64,000 bases of DNA from Parvibaculum sp. (GTDB lineage Bacteria > Pseudomonadota > Alphaproteobacteria > Parvibaculales > Parvibaculaceae), in assembly GCA_019635955.1 (NCBI GenBank), contig JAHBYL010000006.1, forward strand, positions 30,151 through 94,150, written 5' to 3'. A program made the translations under genes and the position numbers. Positions 15,373 through 23,077 of this stretch are shown here, one piece after another; positions within the stretch are counted from its first letter, which is position 1, and every line of letters starts with the position of its first letter. Under the pieces are notes generated by a model. It was given only the letters and a program-made list of their open reading frames with translations. It did not search any database and had not been told where the DNA came from.

Positions 15373-16341
15373 CTAAAAATTCGAACCAAAGCCAACCGCG
15401 CGGCCCGTGCTGCCGGACGAAAGCTTGTCGAACCGCATCGCGTCCATTCGCTGGAAAACCTCGTCTTCTGATTGCTCAAAACAGCGCACGGCAATAATGA
15501 CCTCGCGAAGATGGGCCACGCTGTAGCCGTCTGTTTTCTGCACCCAGCGGGCCAGCGTCACTTCGTCAAGCGATGGTTCCTTGGCATTGAGATAGGCCCG
15601 GCGGGCGTCCGCGCTCGGCATATCCACCTTCATCACAGTGTCGAAGCGGGATGGCCGGTCAACAAACCGACGGTCAAGCATCTCTGGATAATTCGTCGTG
15701 GCCACATGAACCACGTTCGCTATCTGCGTCTCGCCATCGAGAAGCGCAAGATAGCCATGCTCTCCATAGCGTTGCACCAGCGTATCCAAATCCTCCATGA
15801 CCGTAATCAGCGGGCGCGTCGGCTCGATACGACGGATCAGGGAAAGGCAGGCCGTTGCCAGATCGGGCTGCTCTACAAACACCACGATACCCTCATGCTG
15901 GCGCACGATTTCCTGCGTCATCTGCCAGATTGCGGAGGTCTTGCCCGAACCGGGCGGGCCCCAAAGCAGCATACCGCGCTTGAACGTGAAGCCGCGATTG
16001 TCAAAGTTCTCCCGCAGATTCCAGAATTGCCGGAATTCAGCCATGAGCCGTTCCGTCGCGGTGTCGGGAAGCGAAAGAAGGTCATCGATATTGATCCGCA
16101 TCTTCTCAACGAAAATGCCCTGCATACTGTGGTTGCAGCGATACACCCCGGCAGGCAGACGGTCCACAACCTCCGTCACCCCAAAATAAGCGTCCCCTTG
16201 CTGAGCCCAGCAGCGGGCCGCCATGACCGTCTTGGTCCAGTCCGTCGCGTCGGACACAGGAGGGCCCATCTCAACTCCTCGCGCGGGCCGATTGGCGGTA
16301 CCAGTGCTGATCCGTTGTGCAAACTCTGCCGTACTGTTCAT
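15373..16341 (-). CDS. AAA+ ATPase
   Basis: The 322-residue protein has a clear AAA+ core: Walker A GPPGSGKT at residues 128-135, Walker B ITVMEDLD at 179-186, sensor-1-type VVHVATTNYPEMLDRRF and an arginine-finger-like RFVDRPSRFD segment. The arrangement is that of the classic clade (BCS1/FtsH/Rubisco-activase-like), as in many phage ATPases of unknown role. It lies in the leftward replication block downstream of the primase-helicase, so a helper in DNA replication or remodelling is plausible. Confidence 0.85.
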   Translation of the reverse strand: MNSTAEFAQRISTGTANRPARGVEMGPPVSDATDWTKTVMAARCWAQQGDAYFGVTEVVDRLPAGVYRCNHSMQGIFVEKMRINIDDLLSLPDTATERLMAEFRQFWNLRENFDNRGFTFKRGMLLWGPPGSGKTSAIWQMTQEIVRQHEGIVVFVEQPDLATACLSLIRRIEPTRPLITVMEDLDTLVQRYGEHGYLALLDGETQIANVVHVATTNYPEMLDRRFVDRPSRFDTVMKVDMPSADARRAYLNAKEPSLDEVTLARWVQKTDGYSVAHLREVIIAVRCFEQSEDEVFQRMDAMRFDKLSSGSTGRAVGFGSNF

Positions 16342-16370
16342 TCCTGTCTCTCCCTATGCGGTGCCCCGCC

Positions 16371-16919
16371 CTACTCCACGCCCCATCGCGACTTTAGCGC
16401 CGATGCGATATCCCGGAGCGCCTTCCGCTTGATGTCCCTGACCCCTTGGGCCGTCTTCACCCCTATGACGCGCCGCAAAACATGGGGCGGGCGTCCCTCT
16501 GCCGCGATGATGATGAAGCGCTGGAGCATGCGGGCGCGGCGATTTCCCTTTCCGTTAATGTATTTGAGCCAGCCCATGACGGTGAGCATCCTGTCGATCG
16601 CGGCCGGGTCGGCGCCTGCCTTCGTGATCTTTGGCGCGTCATAGGGCGCGATGCCGCTCTGCATGCGTTCGTTCCATATGGCGGTCCATTCCTGGATCGG
16701 GGTGTGGGTATTGGCCGGCCATGAGGCACGGGACCCGGTTCGAAGCCAGCCCCTTTCCTTGTCGGGAAGGCTGTCCATCGTCCGGGCCGCCTCGGTCAGG
16801 AGGTACCATATCGCGTCCGTCAGGGCGGGCCTGTCCTTGCCGTCCTGTTCGGCGAGGAGGTAGCCGTGCCATATAGCGGCGCGGGTCTTCATCGCCTCTG
16901 TGGATGTGTGCTGGTTCAT
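16371..16919 (-). CDS. DUF6362-like phage protein
   Basis: The start MNQHTSTEAMKTRAAIW is chosen at 16919 because it overlaps the upstream stop by four bases; a longer frame upstream is Arg-rich and antisense-like. The 182-residue protein has an N-terminal helical region, a RVIGVKTAQGVRDIKRKALRDIASAL helix-turn-helix-like C-terminus and a WGVE end, as in DUF6362 proteins of alphaproteobacterial phages. This suggests a DNA-binding or sigma-like role; it is not proven. Confidence 0.6.
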   Translation of the reverse strand: MNQHTSTEAMKTRAAIWHGYLLAEQDGKDRPALTDAIWYLLTEAARTMDSLPDKERGWLRTGSRASWPANTHTPIQEWTAIWNERMQSGIAPYDAPKITKAGADPAAIDRMLTVMGWLKYINGKGNRRARMLQRFIIIAAEGRPPHVLRRVIGVKTAQGVRDIKRKALRDIASALKSRWGVE

Positions 16920-17116
16920 TCCGTAGCGCCCCTGCCTCTTGGTCCGAACAGCCGGGCCCCTATGGTTTCGAGAAACCGCCGTTCGATCTCGTCTTCGATC
17001 TCGTCGATCCTGACGGTCAGGACCCCTAGCCTGTGCCACGCGGCCGTCCTCATGGAACGAAGGCCTTCCTCGTCCTTTACCGGCTCGGCCTGGTGGCGGG
17101 AAAGGTAGGATTTCAA
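16916..17116 (-). CDS. Small phage protein (66 aa), TTG start
   Basis: The start is TTG at 17114-17116, overlapping the stop of a 14-codon micro-ORF (TTGA). The protein (KSYLSRHQAEPVKDEEGLRS...) is helical and charged, ending LFGPRGRGATE. Its YLSRH opening resembles the YLNRH of the micro-ORF just before it. No function assigned. Confidence 0.4.
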   Translation of the reverse strand: MKSYLSRHQAEPVKDEEGLRSMRTAAWHRLGVLTVRIDEIEDEIERRFLETIGARLFGPRGRGATE

Positions 17117-17157
17117 GCCGCCCTCCGGTGCCGGTTCAGGTAGGCCTGCGGGCTCAT
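17113..17157 (-). CDS. Micro-ORF, 14 aa, bridging two coupled genes
   Basis: ATG 17155-17157 overlaps the primase-helicase stop (ATGA) and its own TGA overlaps the TTG start of the next gene (TTGA). The peptide is MSPQAYLNRHRRAA. The tight overlap on both sides suggests that it carries translational coupling to the weak TTG start, or that it is a decayed gene. Expression is not shown. Confidence 0.3.
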   Translation of the reverse strand: MSPQAYLNRHRRAA

Positions 17158-18644
17158 GACGCGCCCCGCATCAGATCCTCCTGGCGCGTCTCGAATTCCG
17201 TACAAACGAAACGACCGCGCCCGATTTCGAAGTTCATCTCATAGAGCGACGGGTAGCCCAGCTCTTCGAAGCGGGCCTTGAGGCAGCGGAACTCGGCTTT
17301 CGTCTGGCGCCGGCCGTCCTTGACGATCTCAGGCCGGAACATGCAGTAGCCCGCATCGACGCGGTCGTTCCAGAGCGCGGAGCCTGAGACCGCGTAGAGG
17401 TCAGGGGCCATCTTGCGAGCCTGCCATTCCGGTTTTGCCGGATGCGCGATGATCTGGGTATGGATGTTGAGCCCGCGGCTCAGGTCCATGAAGTCATCCA
17501 GCGCATCGCCGATATAGCGCGCTTCCGTCGTGGTGCGCGGGTCGTAGTCGAGCCGGAGCTTGTTCCAAGGGTCGAGGAGAAGCGCCCTGCATCCATGCCG
17601 CTGAACGGCGACTTCCGCCGTGTTGAGTATCCACGATACGGTGGGGCGCTCTTTCGGGTGCTCGATGATCAGGAAATGCGCTTCCATCCACGCATCCGCC
17701 TCTTCGATCATCTTCTCGCCCATGTCCGATTCACGGCACCTCCAGTAGAACTGGCGAATGTTCCTCCTGAAAAACGGCTTCACGCGCGTCTCGGCAGAGA
17801 AAACCGCGATCCTGATTCCGTATTGCCGGGCGATATTGAACCAGACCTGTTGCGCCATATGGCTCTTGCCGTGGCCCGGATATCCGGTGAAGACCGAAAG
17901 CATCGTGGGCGCGATCTTGAGTTTCCCTTCAAACTCCGGAAATCCGAGGTCCCATAGCTCAAGCGGTGCTGGTTCCGGGATTTGCGAAAGCGTGTAGACG
18001 CCCTCGACCGGCCAAGGCTTCGCGGCGGCGCCGATATAGCCGCGCAGCGCCTCGCCACCATACTGGGTCAGAAACTCGTTTGCGTCCTTCGTGCCTTCGG
18101 GCCAATCGACGAACCAAGTTTTCGCAGGGCCGAGAATGCGGACGACATCGCTGCGAAACGACCGGCCAGGCCCGTCATTGTCCGCCGCGATGATGTATCG
18201 GCCGGCGCGGGCAAGGCCATCCTCCATCGCGTCGATCAGCCAGCCATATTTCTTCGCCTCGGCAGGATCATCCATTTCCTCCGCGGTCGCACCGTTCGGT
18301 GTCGAGATCACGCTGTCCGGCGAGATGCCAGCCTCTACGAGCGCGCAGGCGTCGAACTCGCCTTCCGTGATGTAAACGGCAGAAAGATCACCCTGGGCGA
18401 CCTGCCACCAGTTGTAGGCGAGCTGCTTTCCGCCCTTGGCCTGCTTGTATCGCTTCCCGGCGAGCGAGCGGGCCTTGTAGTTGACCTGCTCCTCGTCCCG
18501 ATCCAGATAACGGAACACGATTGCTTCATGGGTACCGTCATCGAATTGCGCCCTTCCACCGACGACGCGCATGGTCTCGAGCGTCTGTGCCGAAATCCCT
18601 CGCTTGCCTGCGAACTCGATTGCTGCCTTGGTCAACCCGGTCAC
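17154..18644 (-). CDS. Toprim-DnaB-type primase-helicase (T7 gp4/Twinkle-like), lacking its own zinc domain
   Basis: The 496-residue protein has a Toprim fold (ITEGEFDA with E94; ADNDGPG with D155 and D157; KDANE at 186-190) followed by a RecA-type helicase with Walker A GYPGHGKS at 254-261 and a LLLDPWN Walker B. It should prime and unwind DNA at the phage fork. The start is GTG 18642-18644 with a GGAAGG ribosome site upstream. The zinc-binding domain expected at the N-terminus is encoded by the upstream gene in another frame, with a 107-base overlap. Confidence 0.88.
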   Translation of the reverse strand: MTGLTKAAIEFAGKRGISAQTLETMRVVGGRAQFDDGTHEAIVFRYLDRDEEQVNYKARSLAGKRYKQAKGGKQLAYNWWQVAQGDLSAVYITEGEFDACALVEAGISPDSVISTPNGATAEEMDDPAEAKKYGWLIDAMEDGLARAGRYIIAADNDGPGRSFRSDVVRILGPAKTWFVDWPEGTKDANEFLTQYGGEALRGYIGAAAKPWPVEGVYTLSQIPEPAPLELWDLGFPEFEGKLKIAPTMLSVFTGYPGHGKSHMAQQVWFNIARQYGIRIAVFSAETRVKPFFRRNIRQFYWRCRESDMGEKMIEEADAWMEAHFLIIEHPKERPTVSWILNTAEVAVQRHGCRALLLDPWNKLRLDYDPRTTTEARYIGDALDDFMDLSRGLNIHTQIIAHPAKPEWQARKMAPDLYAVSGSALWNDRVDAGYCMFRPEIVKDGRRQTKAEFRCLKARFEELGYPSLYEMNFEIGRGRFVCTEFETRQEDLMRGAS

Positions 18645-18843
18645 GGTATCCGCCCTTCCATCCGCAAGTTCCGCGGTGGCAAATCCACCGCACGCCGTCC
18701 GCCTCGATCTTCACCGCAAGGGATTTTTCCTTCCCCTTGCCGCCTTCGCATTTCGGGCAAAGCACCCGCTGCTCGCCGCGCCTGTCCGCGATCTTGACCC
18801 CCTCGGCGCGAAGACGGTCAATTCCACGTTGCTCGTGATCCAC
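18538..18843 (-). CDS. Primase zinc-binding domain protein (split primase)
   Basis: The 101-residue protein has a T7-primase-type zinc ribbon: CPKC at residues 29-32 and CHRGTC at 54-59, inside a KSLAVKIEADGVRWICHRG context. In related proteins this domain is fused ahead of the Toprim domain. Here the frame continues Arg-rich for about 35 residues over the start of the primase-helicase gene. Either the two parts work in trans, or they are joined by a frameshift. Confidence 0.75.
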   Translation of the reverse strand: MDHEQRGIDRLRAEGVKIADRRGEQRVLCPKCEGGKGKEKSLAVKIEADGVRWICHRGTCGWKGGYRDRVDQGSNRVRRQARDFGTDARDHARRRWKGAIR

Positions 18844-19543
18844 GCTCCTCGCGCTCCTGCTGCAGGTGACGGTTGTTCTCGCGCTTGAGCCAGTTGCTCA
18901 CCGGGAAAAACCACTTGCCGTCCTTCGGCTGGTTGTCGGCGTAGTAGGCGTCAGCCGCCTCGAGCTCGGCGCGAATATCCGGGATCGCGGAATAGGAACT
19001 TCGCCACCGCTCGAAATCCGCAAAGGTCAGCCGGATGACTTTCCCGACGAAAGCCATCTGTCTCGGCTCGCCAGAGCCGCCCCCTGATAGGTTTTCTGAC
19101 TCGGAGAAGAGTTCCTTATCTGGCTTCTGGCTTCTGGCTTCTGGTATGGCATTGCGTTCGCATTGCGCTGGCAATGCATCCGCATCGCGAGTGCCATTGT
19201 TTTTGTTCGGTTTTTCGTCCCACCGTTTTTTGGCTGCGTTTTTTGCCGTTGTTGATTTGGAATTTCGAAAACTGCATTCCTTGCCCACCCGCTCGTTCCA
19301 CAGCGTGCCTTCGGAGCGGATGATCTTGCCCTCCGAGACAAGCGTCGAAAGCGCCTTGCGGAACTGCGTCAGGCTCGCGCCGCAGAGCCTCGATAGCCGC
19401 GCGTCGTCCTCCGGTATCGGCTCCCCGTGCTCATACATCGTCGCGATGAGAGTGATATAGACGCCCGTCTCAGCGGCACTCATGCCGCGCGTTCCGGCAA
19501 GCCAGTCGGACGGAAAAAATCGAAACCACGGCATGTCACCCAT
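18818..19543 (-). CDS. DUF1376 replication-associated phage protein (YdaU-like)
   Basis: The 241-residue protein opens MGDMPWFRFFPSDWLAGTRGMSAAETGVYITLIATMY, the DUF1376 signature. An HTH-like region follows (DARLSRLCGASLTQFRKALSTLVSEGKI), then a Lys/Asn-rich linker with lower GC, then a C-terminal domain. Such proteins replace replication initiators in many prophages. The start at 19543 is preferred: the ATGGGTGACATG overlap couples it to the upstream gene; the second ATG at 19534 is also possible. It overlaps the primase zinc domain gene by 26 bases. Confidence 0.78.
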   Translation of the reverse strand: MGDMPWFRFFPSDWLAGTRGMSAAETGVYITLIATMYEHGEPIPEDDARLSRLCGASLTQFRKALSTLVSEGKIIRSEGTLWNERVGKECSFRNSKSTTAKNAAKKRWDEKPNKNNGTRDADALPAQCERNAIPEARSQKPDKELFSESENLSGGGSGEPRQMAFVGKVIRLTFADFERWRSSYSAIPDIRAELEAADAYYADNQPKDGKWFFPVSNWLKRENNRHLQQEREERGSRATWN

Positions 19544-19733
19544 GATTTTTGGCCCCCATATCTTTGAGAATTCCGTCAACAACGTCTCCGATCATGCGTC
19601 CGCTGCCCTTTTCGGTGCCGACAAACGCCTTGCGCCAGGCTTCGAATGCCGCGTCAGCGTTGCTCTTCGCCTCGACATAAGCCGCCCAGAGGCGCTCTTG
19701 CTCGTCGACGTTCGTCACGTTTCCGGCCGTCAT
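19536..19733 (-). CDS. Small phage protein (65 aa)
   Basis: A short helical protein (MTAGNVTNVDEQERLWAAY...) encoded between the GcrA-like regulator and the DUF1376 gene. It overlaps the former by four bases and the latter by eight. The helix EERLWAAYVEAKSNADAAFEAW-like segment suggests a coiled-coil partner protein. Function unknown. Confidence 0.5.
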   Translation of the reverse strand: MTAGNVTNVDEQERLWAAYVEAKSNADAAFEAWRKAFVGTEKGSGRMIGDVVDGILKDMGAKNHG

Positions 19734-20422
19734 TCGTACCTCGCGAAATCGATGGCTGAATGCTTCGGGCGGCGTTCCGGGGCATAGGCTGTCCGCATGG
19801 CGCGCATGTGGCCCTCGCAGTAGGTCTGGCCCGCCAAGCGTTCGTTCGTACAGAAATGGAAATCGGGCTCAGTCGGGTTACCGATGGGCCAGCCGCATTG
19901 GCGCGGGTGCCGATCGACAAGCGCATGAGGCAGTCCCTTCACCATCGCGAAGGTCATGGACTGAACAACACAGGTTTCCCGGACCGGCGCGGGCTCGGCC
20001 TTCGGGCCCTTGTCCTGCGCAAAGCCCTGCCCGCGATACTCCGCCTTGAGCCGGTTGCGGGCATCCTTTCGAGACGGGAGCCCGAGCTCCTTCGCCTTCA
20101 TGCTGATGGCGCTTGCGGACTTGAAGCCGAGCTCCGCAGCGATGACTTCGGTCTTCGCGCCATCGGCCCACATCTTGCGCAAGGTCGCGATCCGGTCGCC
20201 GGTCCATGCTGTCTTGGCATTCCGCGGCGGCTTCTCCGGGCGTGTCGCTCCCTTCATCGGCCGCACGCCGGCAACGGAGTTGACCGGCAGGCCGAGAGCG
20301 CGCCGCCTGGATATGACGGAGTTGCGCGATATGCCCATCGCAGCGGCGATCTGGCTATCCGTTTTCCCCGCAGCATGGAGGGCAGTGAAGCGTTCGATGG
20401 CCGATGCGTTCCAGAATTTCAT
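19730..20422 (-). CDS. GcrA-like cell-cycle regulator with duplicated DNA-binding domain
   Basis: The C-terminal part carries the GcrA signature CGWPIGNPTEPDFHFC (176-191) and YCEGH (201-205), which in GcrA contacts sigma-70 domain 2. The N-terminus holds two copies of the GcrA-type DNA-binding helix-turn-helix: residues 4-45 (WNASAIERF... ISRNSVISRRRALGL) and 73-115 (WTGDRIATL... KSASAISMKAKELGL). Chromosomal GcrA has one and is shorter (about 170 residues versus 230 here). GcrA activates promoters with CcrM-methylated GANTC sites. A phage copy could redirect that network or drive phage promoters. Confidence 0.85.
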   Translation of the reverse strand: MKFWNASAIERFTALHAAGKTDSQIAAAMGISRNSVISRRRALGLPVNSVAGVRPMKGATRPEKPPRNAKTAWTGDRIATLRKMWADGAKTEVIAAELGFKSASAISMKAKELGLPSRKDARNRLKAEYRGQGFAQDKGPKAEPAPVRETCVVQSMTFAMVKGLPHALVDRHPRQCGWPIGNPTEPDFHFCTNERLAGQTYCEGHMRAMRTAYAPERRPKHSAIDFARYE

Positions 20423-20970
20423 GCCGTCCCTCCGGTCAGCAGCGGGCCTGCCGTATTGGCGGCATAGGTCTTGTTCATGACGATCCGCGCGTAGTGGAGC
20501 GTTGCGAGCGCATCGGCTTCGTCGTCGTTCTCAGGCTGCCAGCCGAATTCCTCGCACTTCGCAATGATGCGGGCCTTCATCCAGGCCCTGCGCCTCTCCT
20601 TCGGCACTTCCTTCGGTGCACGCGTCACGCCGATGAAATGCTTCCGCACGGTCTGCATGTCCGTTTCCTCGATCATGATTTCGAGGTCGCGAGCCACCAT
20701 TTCGGCAATCGTGCCGAGGGAATAGAGCTTGCGGAGGGTTTCGATCTGCGTCTGTGCCGGCAGGATCGGCGTCTCGTAGACGATGAATTCGACGCCGTGG
20801 CGCTGAATGAGCGAGCGCAGCCATTTGTCGAAGGCGGCTCCGAAATGCCCGTAGTCGCGGCCCGTCTTGGGCAGCCGAAAGCAGCCCGCAACCGGCGCCG
20901 TCCCGGTATCGAGATGGTCGCCGATCGCGTAGCCGGAATTCGTCGCAAGATCGAGGGCCGCGATGATCAT
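20419..20970 (-). CDS. RuvC-like Holliday junction resolvase
   Basis: The 183-residue protein has an RNase H-fold nuclease pattern: D7 in ALDLATNSGYAIG, E66 in IVYETP and an acidic DDEADALA cluster at 149-155. This is the RuvC/phage resolvase catalytic set. It would cut branched replication intermediates before packaging. It sits in the leftward replication operon and overlaps the GcrA-like gene by four bases. Confidence 0.85.
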   Translation of the reverse strand: MIIAALDLATNSGYAIGDHLDTGTAPVAGCFRLPKTGRDYGHFGAAFDKWLRSLIQRHGVEFIVYETPILPAQTQIETLRKLYSLGTIAEMVARDLEIMIEETDMQTVRKHFIGVTRAPKEVPKERRRAWMKARIIAKCEEFGWQPENDDEADALATLHYARIVMNKTYAANTAGPLLTGGTA

Positions 20971-20975
20971 GGGGC

Positions 20976-21386
20976 TCAGGCGGCCTCTTCGAGCGCGGAG
21001 ACGAAATCGAGCATTTCGCCTGCCTTCAGGTAACGGAACAGCTCGCGCAGGTTGTCCTGCACCCGCTCGCTGTCTTCGTCGTCCATGTGCGACTTCGCGA
21101 GCTGCTCGCGCTCGTAGAGCTTGAACATCAGGTCGATGTCCTTGCTGTCGATGTCGGTGTCGGCCTTGAGGTTGCGCTTCAGCGTCTTGATCTGATCCTT
21201 CACGTCGGACAGGTGCTGTTCTTCCAGCGCTTCCTTCTTGCGGCGGAGCTTGAAGAGTTCCTCGAACCCTTCCTGAATGCGCGCCTGACGGGCCTGAACA
21301 TTCGCCAGGACGGGCCGCTCTTCATCGATCGGCTTGCCGTCGGTGCCCATTGCTTCGCCCTCTTCGGGCTTCATCTTCCTTGCCAT
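20976..21386 (-). CDS. Coiled-coil phage protein (136 aa)
   Basis: A highly charged helical protein with heptad-like segments (FEELFKLRRKKEALEEQHLSDVKDQIKTLKRNLK). It follows a pseudogene-like region by 27 bases and precedes the resolvase. It resembles uncharacterised phage proteins next to recombination genes; no function is assigned. Confidence 0.55.
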   Translation of the reverse strand: MARKMKPEEGEAMGTDGKPIDEERPVLANVQARQARIQEGFEELFKLRRKKEALEEQHLSDVKDQIKTLKRNLKADTDIDSKDIDLMFKLYEREQLAKSHMDDEDSERVQDNLRELFRYLKAGEMLDFVSALEEAA

Positions 21387-21412
21387 CGTCTTCTCCTCGG
21401 GGGTTGGCCGCG

Positions 21413-21723
21413 TCAGGCGGCGGGTTTCAGGTCACGCAGAACTGGTTCGATCAGGCAGATGCCGAAGGGCTGCATGCGGCCGCGATGGTCCCGCTTGGTT
21501 TCAATCCAGCGGCAGTTTTCCAGCACCCGAAGTCGGTCAAAGATACGTGCGCGGTTCATGCCGCTGGATGCCTCAAGATCGGTGTAGGCCGGCGCTGTTC
21601 CATAGAGGTCGAAATGCTCGCAATCGCCTGGTAGAGCCGAAGCTGCTGGCGTGTTTGCAGGCTGTAGCGGCCGCGGAGGCCAAGCGGCGTGACTTCGATG
21701 GTGCGTTCGGCAAGGGCGGTCAT
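21413..21723 (-). pseudogene. Frameshifted winged-helix regulator
   Basis: One frame runs from ATG 21721-21723 (MTALAERTIEVTPLG... RLYQAIAS) and stops at 21556. A second frame, one base off, carries the natural continuation (DLYGTAPAYTDLEASSGMNRARIFDRLRVLENCRWIETKRD) down to 21413. Joined near 21616 with one extra base they give a single HTH protein with normal loop lengths. No slippery heptamer is evident, so mutation or sequence error is more likely than programmed shifting. The start overlaps the upstream stop by four bases. Confidence 0.55.
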
Positions 21724-21971
21724 GCGCGCTTCCTTTTCGGTTCAATGCAGACAAGCTCAATCTCGTAGCCAAACAAGCGAAAGAACTTGTCGATGTCCGC
21801 AAGGGCGTGGCCGTAGTTCGTCGCAATTTTCGATGCCCGGCTCTCGTCTCCGAATATCTCCCGGCTTACCGTCGTGATCGTGGTCTCGTGCTCGCGCGGA
21901 ATGGTGTAAAGCGCGTCGGTGAGCCAGTGACCCGTGCGGCGGTGCCCCTTCAATGGCCGTGGTGCTTTCAC
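21720..21971 (-). CDS. Phage hypothetical protein (83 aa)
   Basis: The start is taken as GTG 21969-21971 because AGGGGG lies eight bases ahead; longer upstream sequence in frame is Arg-rich. The protein (KAPRPLKGHRRTGHWLTDALY...) is mixed alpha/beta and ends with a basic KRKRA tail. It resembles no family I can name. Confidence 0.5.
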   Translation of the reverse strand: MKAPRPLKGHRRTGHWLTDALYTIPREHETTITTVSREIFGDESRASKIATNYGHALADIDKFFRLFGYEIELVCIEPKRKRA

Positions 21972-21982
21972 TTGTCGCCCCC

Positions 21983-22261
21983 TCAATCGTTCAGTCGCGG
22001 GTCCGCTTCGGCGGATCGATCCGTTGCGCGAGCCGCACCAGCGCATTCGCCATCCACGCCCTCGCGGCGGCGGCGGCGCTCCTCAATAGCTGCATGGGTT
22101 TCCTCGTTGAGAGAGGCGGCCTTGTCGTCCAGCGCCTCGCAGGTTTCGTTGTAGAGCGCGCGAACCGCGTCAGCGATGTAGGCCGCGATAAACTCAAGCG
22201 CCGTCGCCTCGCGTTCAGAAAGCGGAGTGACTTCAATCGTGCGTTCGGCGACGGCGGTCAT
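21983..22261 (-). CDS. Mosaic small protein (92 aa)
   Basis: The first 14 residues (MTAVAERTIEVTPL) nearly match the start of the pseudogene at 21723. The rest (IADAVRALYNETCEALDDKAAS... to the C-terminus) nearly matches the C-terminal half of the gene at 22661. It looks like a recombination product of two neighbouring genes. The helical, charged sequence gives no function. Confidence 0.5.
   Translation of the reverse strand: MTAVAERTIEVTPLSEREATALEFIAAYIADAVRALYNETCEALDDKAASLNEETHAAIEERRRRREGVDGECAGAARATDRSAEADPRLND
22002..22177. repeat. Direct repeat copy A (176 bp)
   Basis: This segment matches 22677-22852 with few mismatches over equal length. It covers the shared 3' coding half of the genes at 21983 and 22661, from near the stop codon to the ADAVRAL region. 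Confidence 0.85.
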
Positions 22262-22650
22262 GCTGCATCCTCTTGAAGAATCGGCAGCAAAGGCTCCAGA
22301 AACGGAAAGCTGCGAAGTGTCTTCACGACCGGGACGCCCATGCCCTTGACGATGCCGTCAACCTTGCCAACGGTTTCGGTGCGGCGGATATTCGACCAGT
22401 CGAGGCAGTCCCCCAATGCGCGGGCGACCTCGAATGCCTCATTGAGCGTGCGCCCGTAGGCGCAGGGCACCGCAAAGCCGGTCGCGACATGCGAAACCTG
22501 CCAGCGAAATTCGCTTCCCGTAGCCCGATTGATGCCGAGCGCGCCGACAAGGTAGCCATCGACCTTTTCGTAATAGTCGGGCGCTCCGCCGATGCCCTTT
22601 CTGGCGATCTCGAACTTGCCGCGTTTGACGTAGTCGGGAATCTTTGCCAC
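22258..22650 (-). CDS. Phage hypothetical protein (130 aa)
   Basis: The protein (MAKIPDYVKRGKFEIARKG...) is lodged between the two copies of the 176-bp repeat. It has mixed alpha/beta sequence with a central GRTLNEAFEVARALGDCLDW segment. Stop and next start overlap by four bases. Not recognised. Confidence 0.5.
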   Translation of the reverse strand: MAKIPDYVKRGKFEIARKGIGGAPDYYEKVDGYLVGALGINRATGSEFRWQVSHVATGFAVPCAYGRTLNEAFEVARALGDCLDWSNIRRTETVGKVDGIVKGMGVPVVKTLRSFPFLEPLLPILQEDAA

Positions 22651-22660
22651 CTCGATCCTC

Positions 22661-23026
22661 CTAGTCGTTCACGGTTTCCGCTTCGGCGGATCGATCCGTT
22701 GCGCGAGCCGGACAAGCGCGTTCGCCATCCACGCCCTCGCAGCGGCGGCGGCGCTCTTCAATAGCTGCATGGGTTTCCTCGTTGAGAGAGGCGGCCTTGT
22801 CGTCCAGCGCCTCGCAGGTTTCTGTGTAAAGCGCGCGAACCGCGTCAGCGATATGCGCCGGAACTTGCTTCCATTGCCCGTGTGCGAGACGGAGAGAGCG
22901 GCGCGGTGTCAGCCCAAGGCGCTCGCCGGTGACCTCGTACTGGCCCTTCCGGGTGTAGGGCCCGGCATGGTCCGCAAGAGCACGGAACATGCTGGCCGTC
23001 TCTCTCACCGATGCCGCTGCGCTCAT
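22661..23026 (-). CDS. HTH-type phage regulator (121 aa)
   Basis: The start is ATG 23024-23026, with GGTGG eight bases ahead; a TTG start 16 codons earlier is less likely. Residues about 30-60 (VTGERLGLTPRRSLRLAHGQWKQVP) fit the helix-turn-helix pattern of small regulators common in rhizobial phages (xAARLGLTxRRARxLWYG). The C-terminal half is duplicated in the gene at 21983. A nested inverted repeat lies 52-100 bases upstream of its start. Confidence 0.55.
   Translation of the reverse strand: MSAAASVRETASMFRALADHAGPYTRKGQYEVTGERLGLTPRRSLRLAHGQWKQVPAHIADAVRALYTETCEALDDKAASLNEETHAAIEERRRRCEGVDGERACPARATDRSAEAETVND
22677..22852. repeat. Direct repeat copy B (176 bp)
   Basis: Partner of 22002-22177 in the same orientation, 675 bp apart. 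Recombination between the copies would delete the gene at 22258 and fuse the flanking genes. Confidence 0.85.
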
Positions 23027-23077
23027 CGTTAACCACCCTCGAACCGCTTTTCGGTCCCACTTCTCGGTACTCAAACT

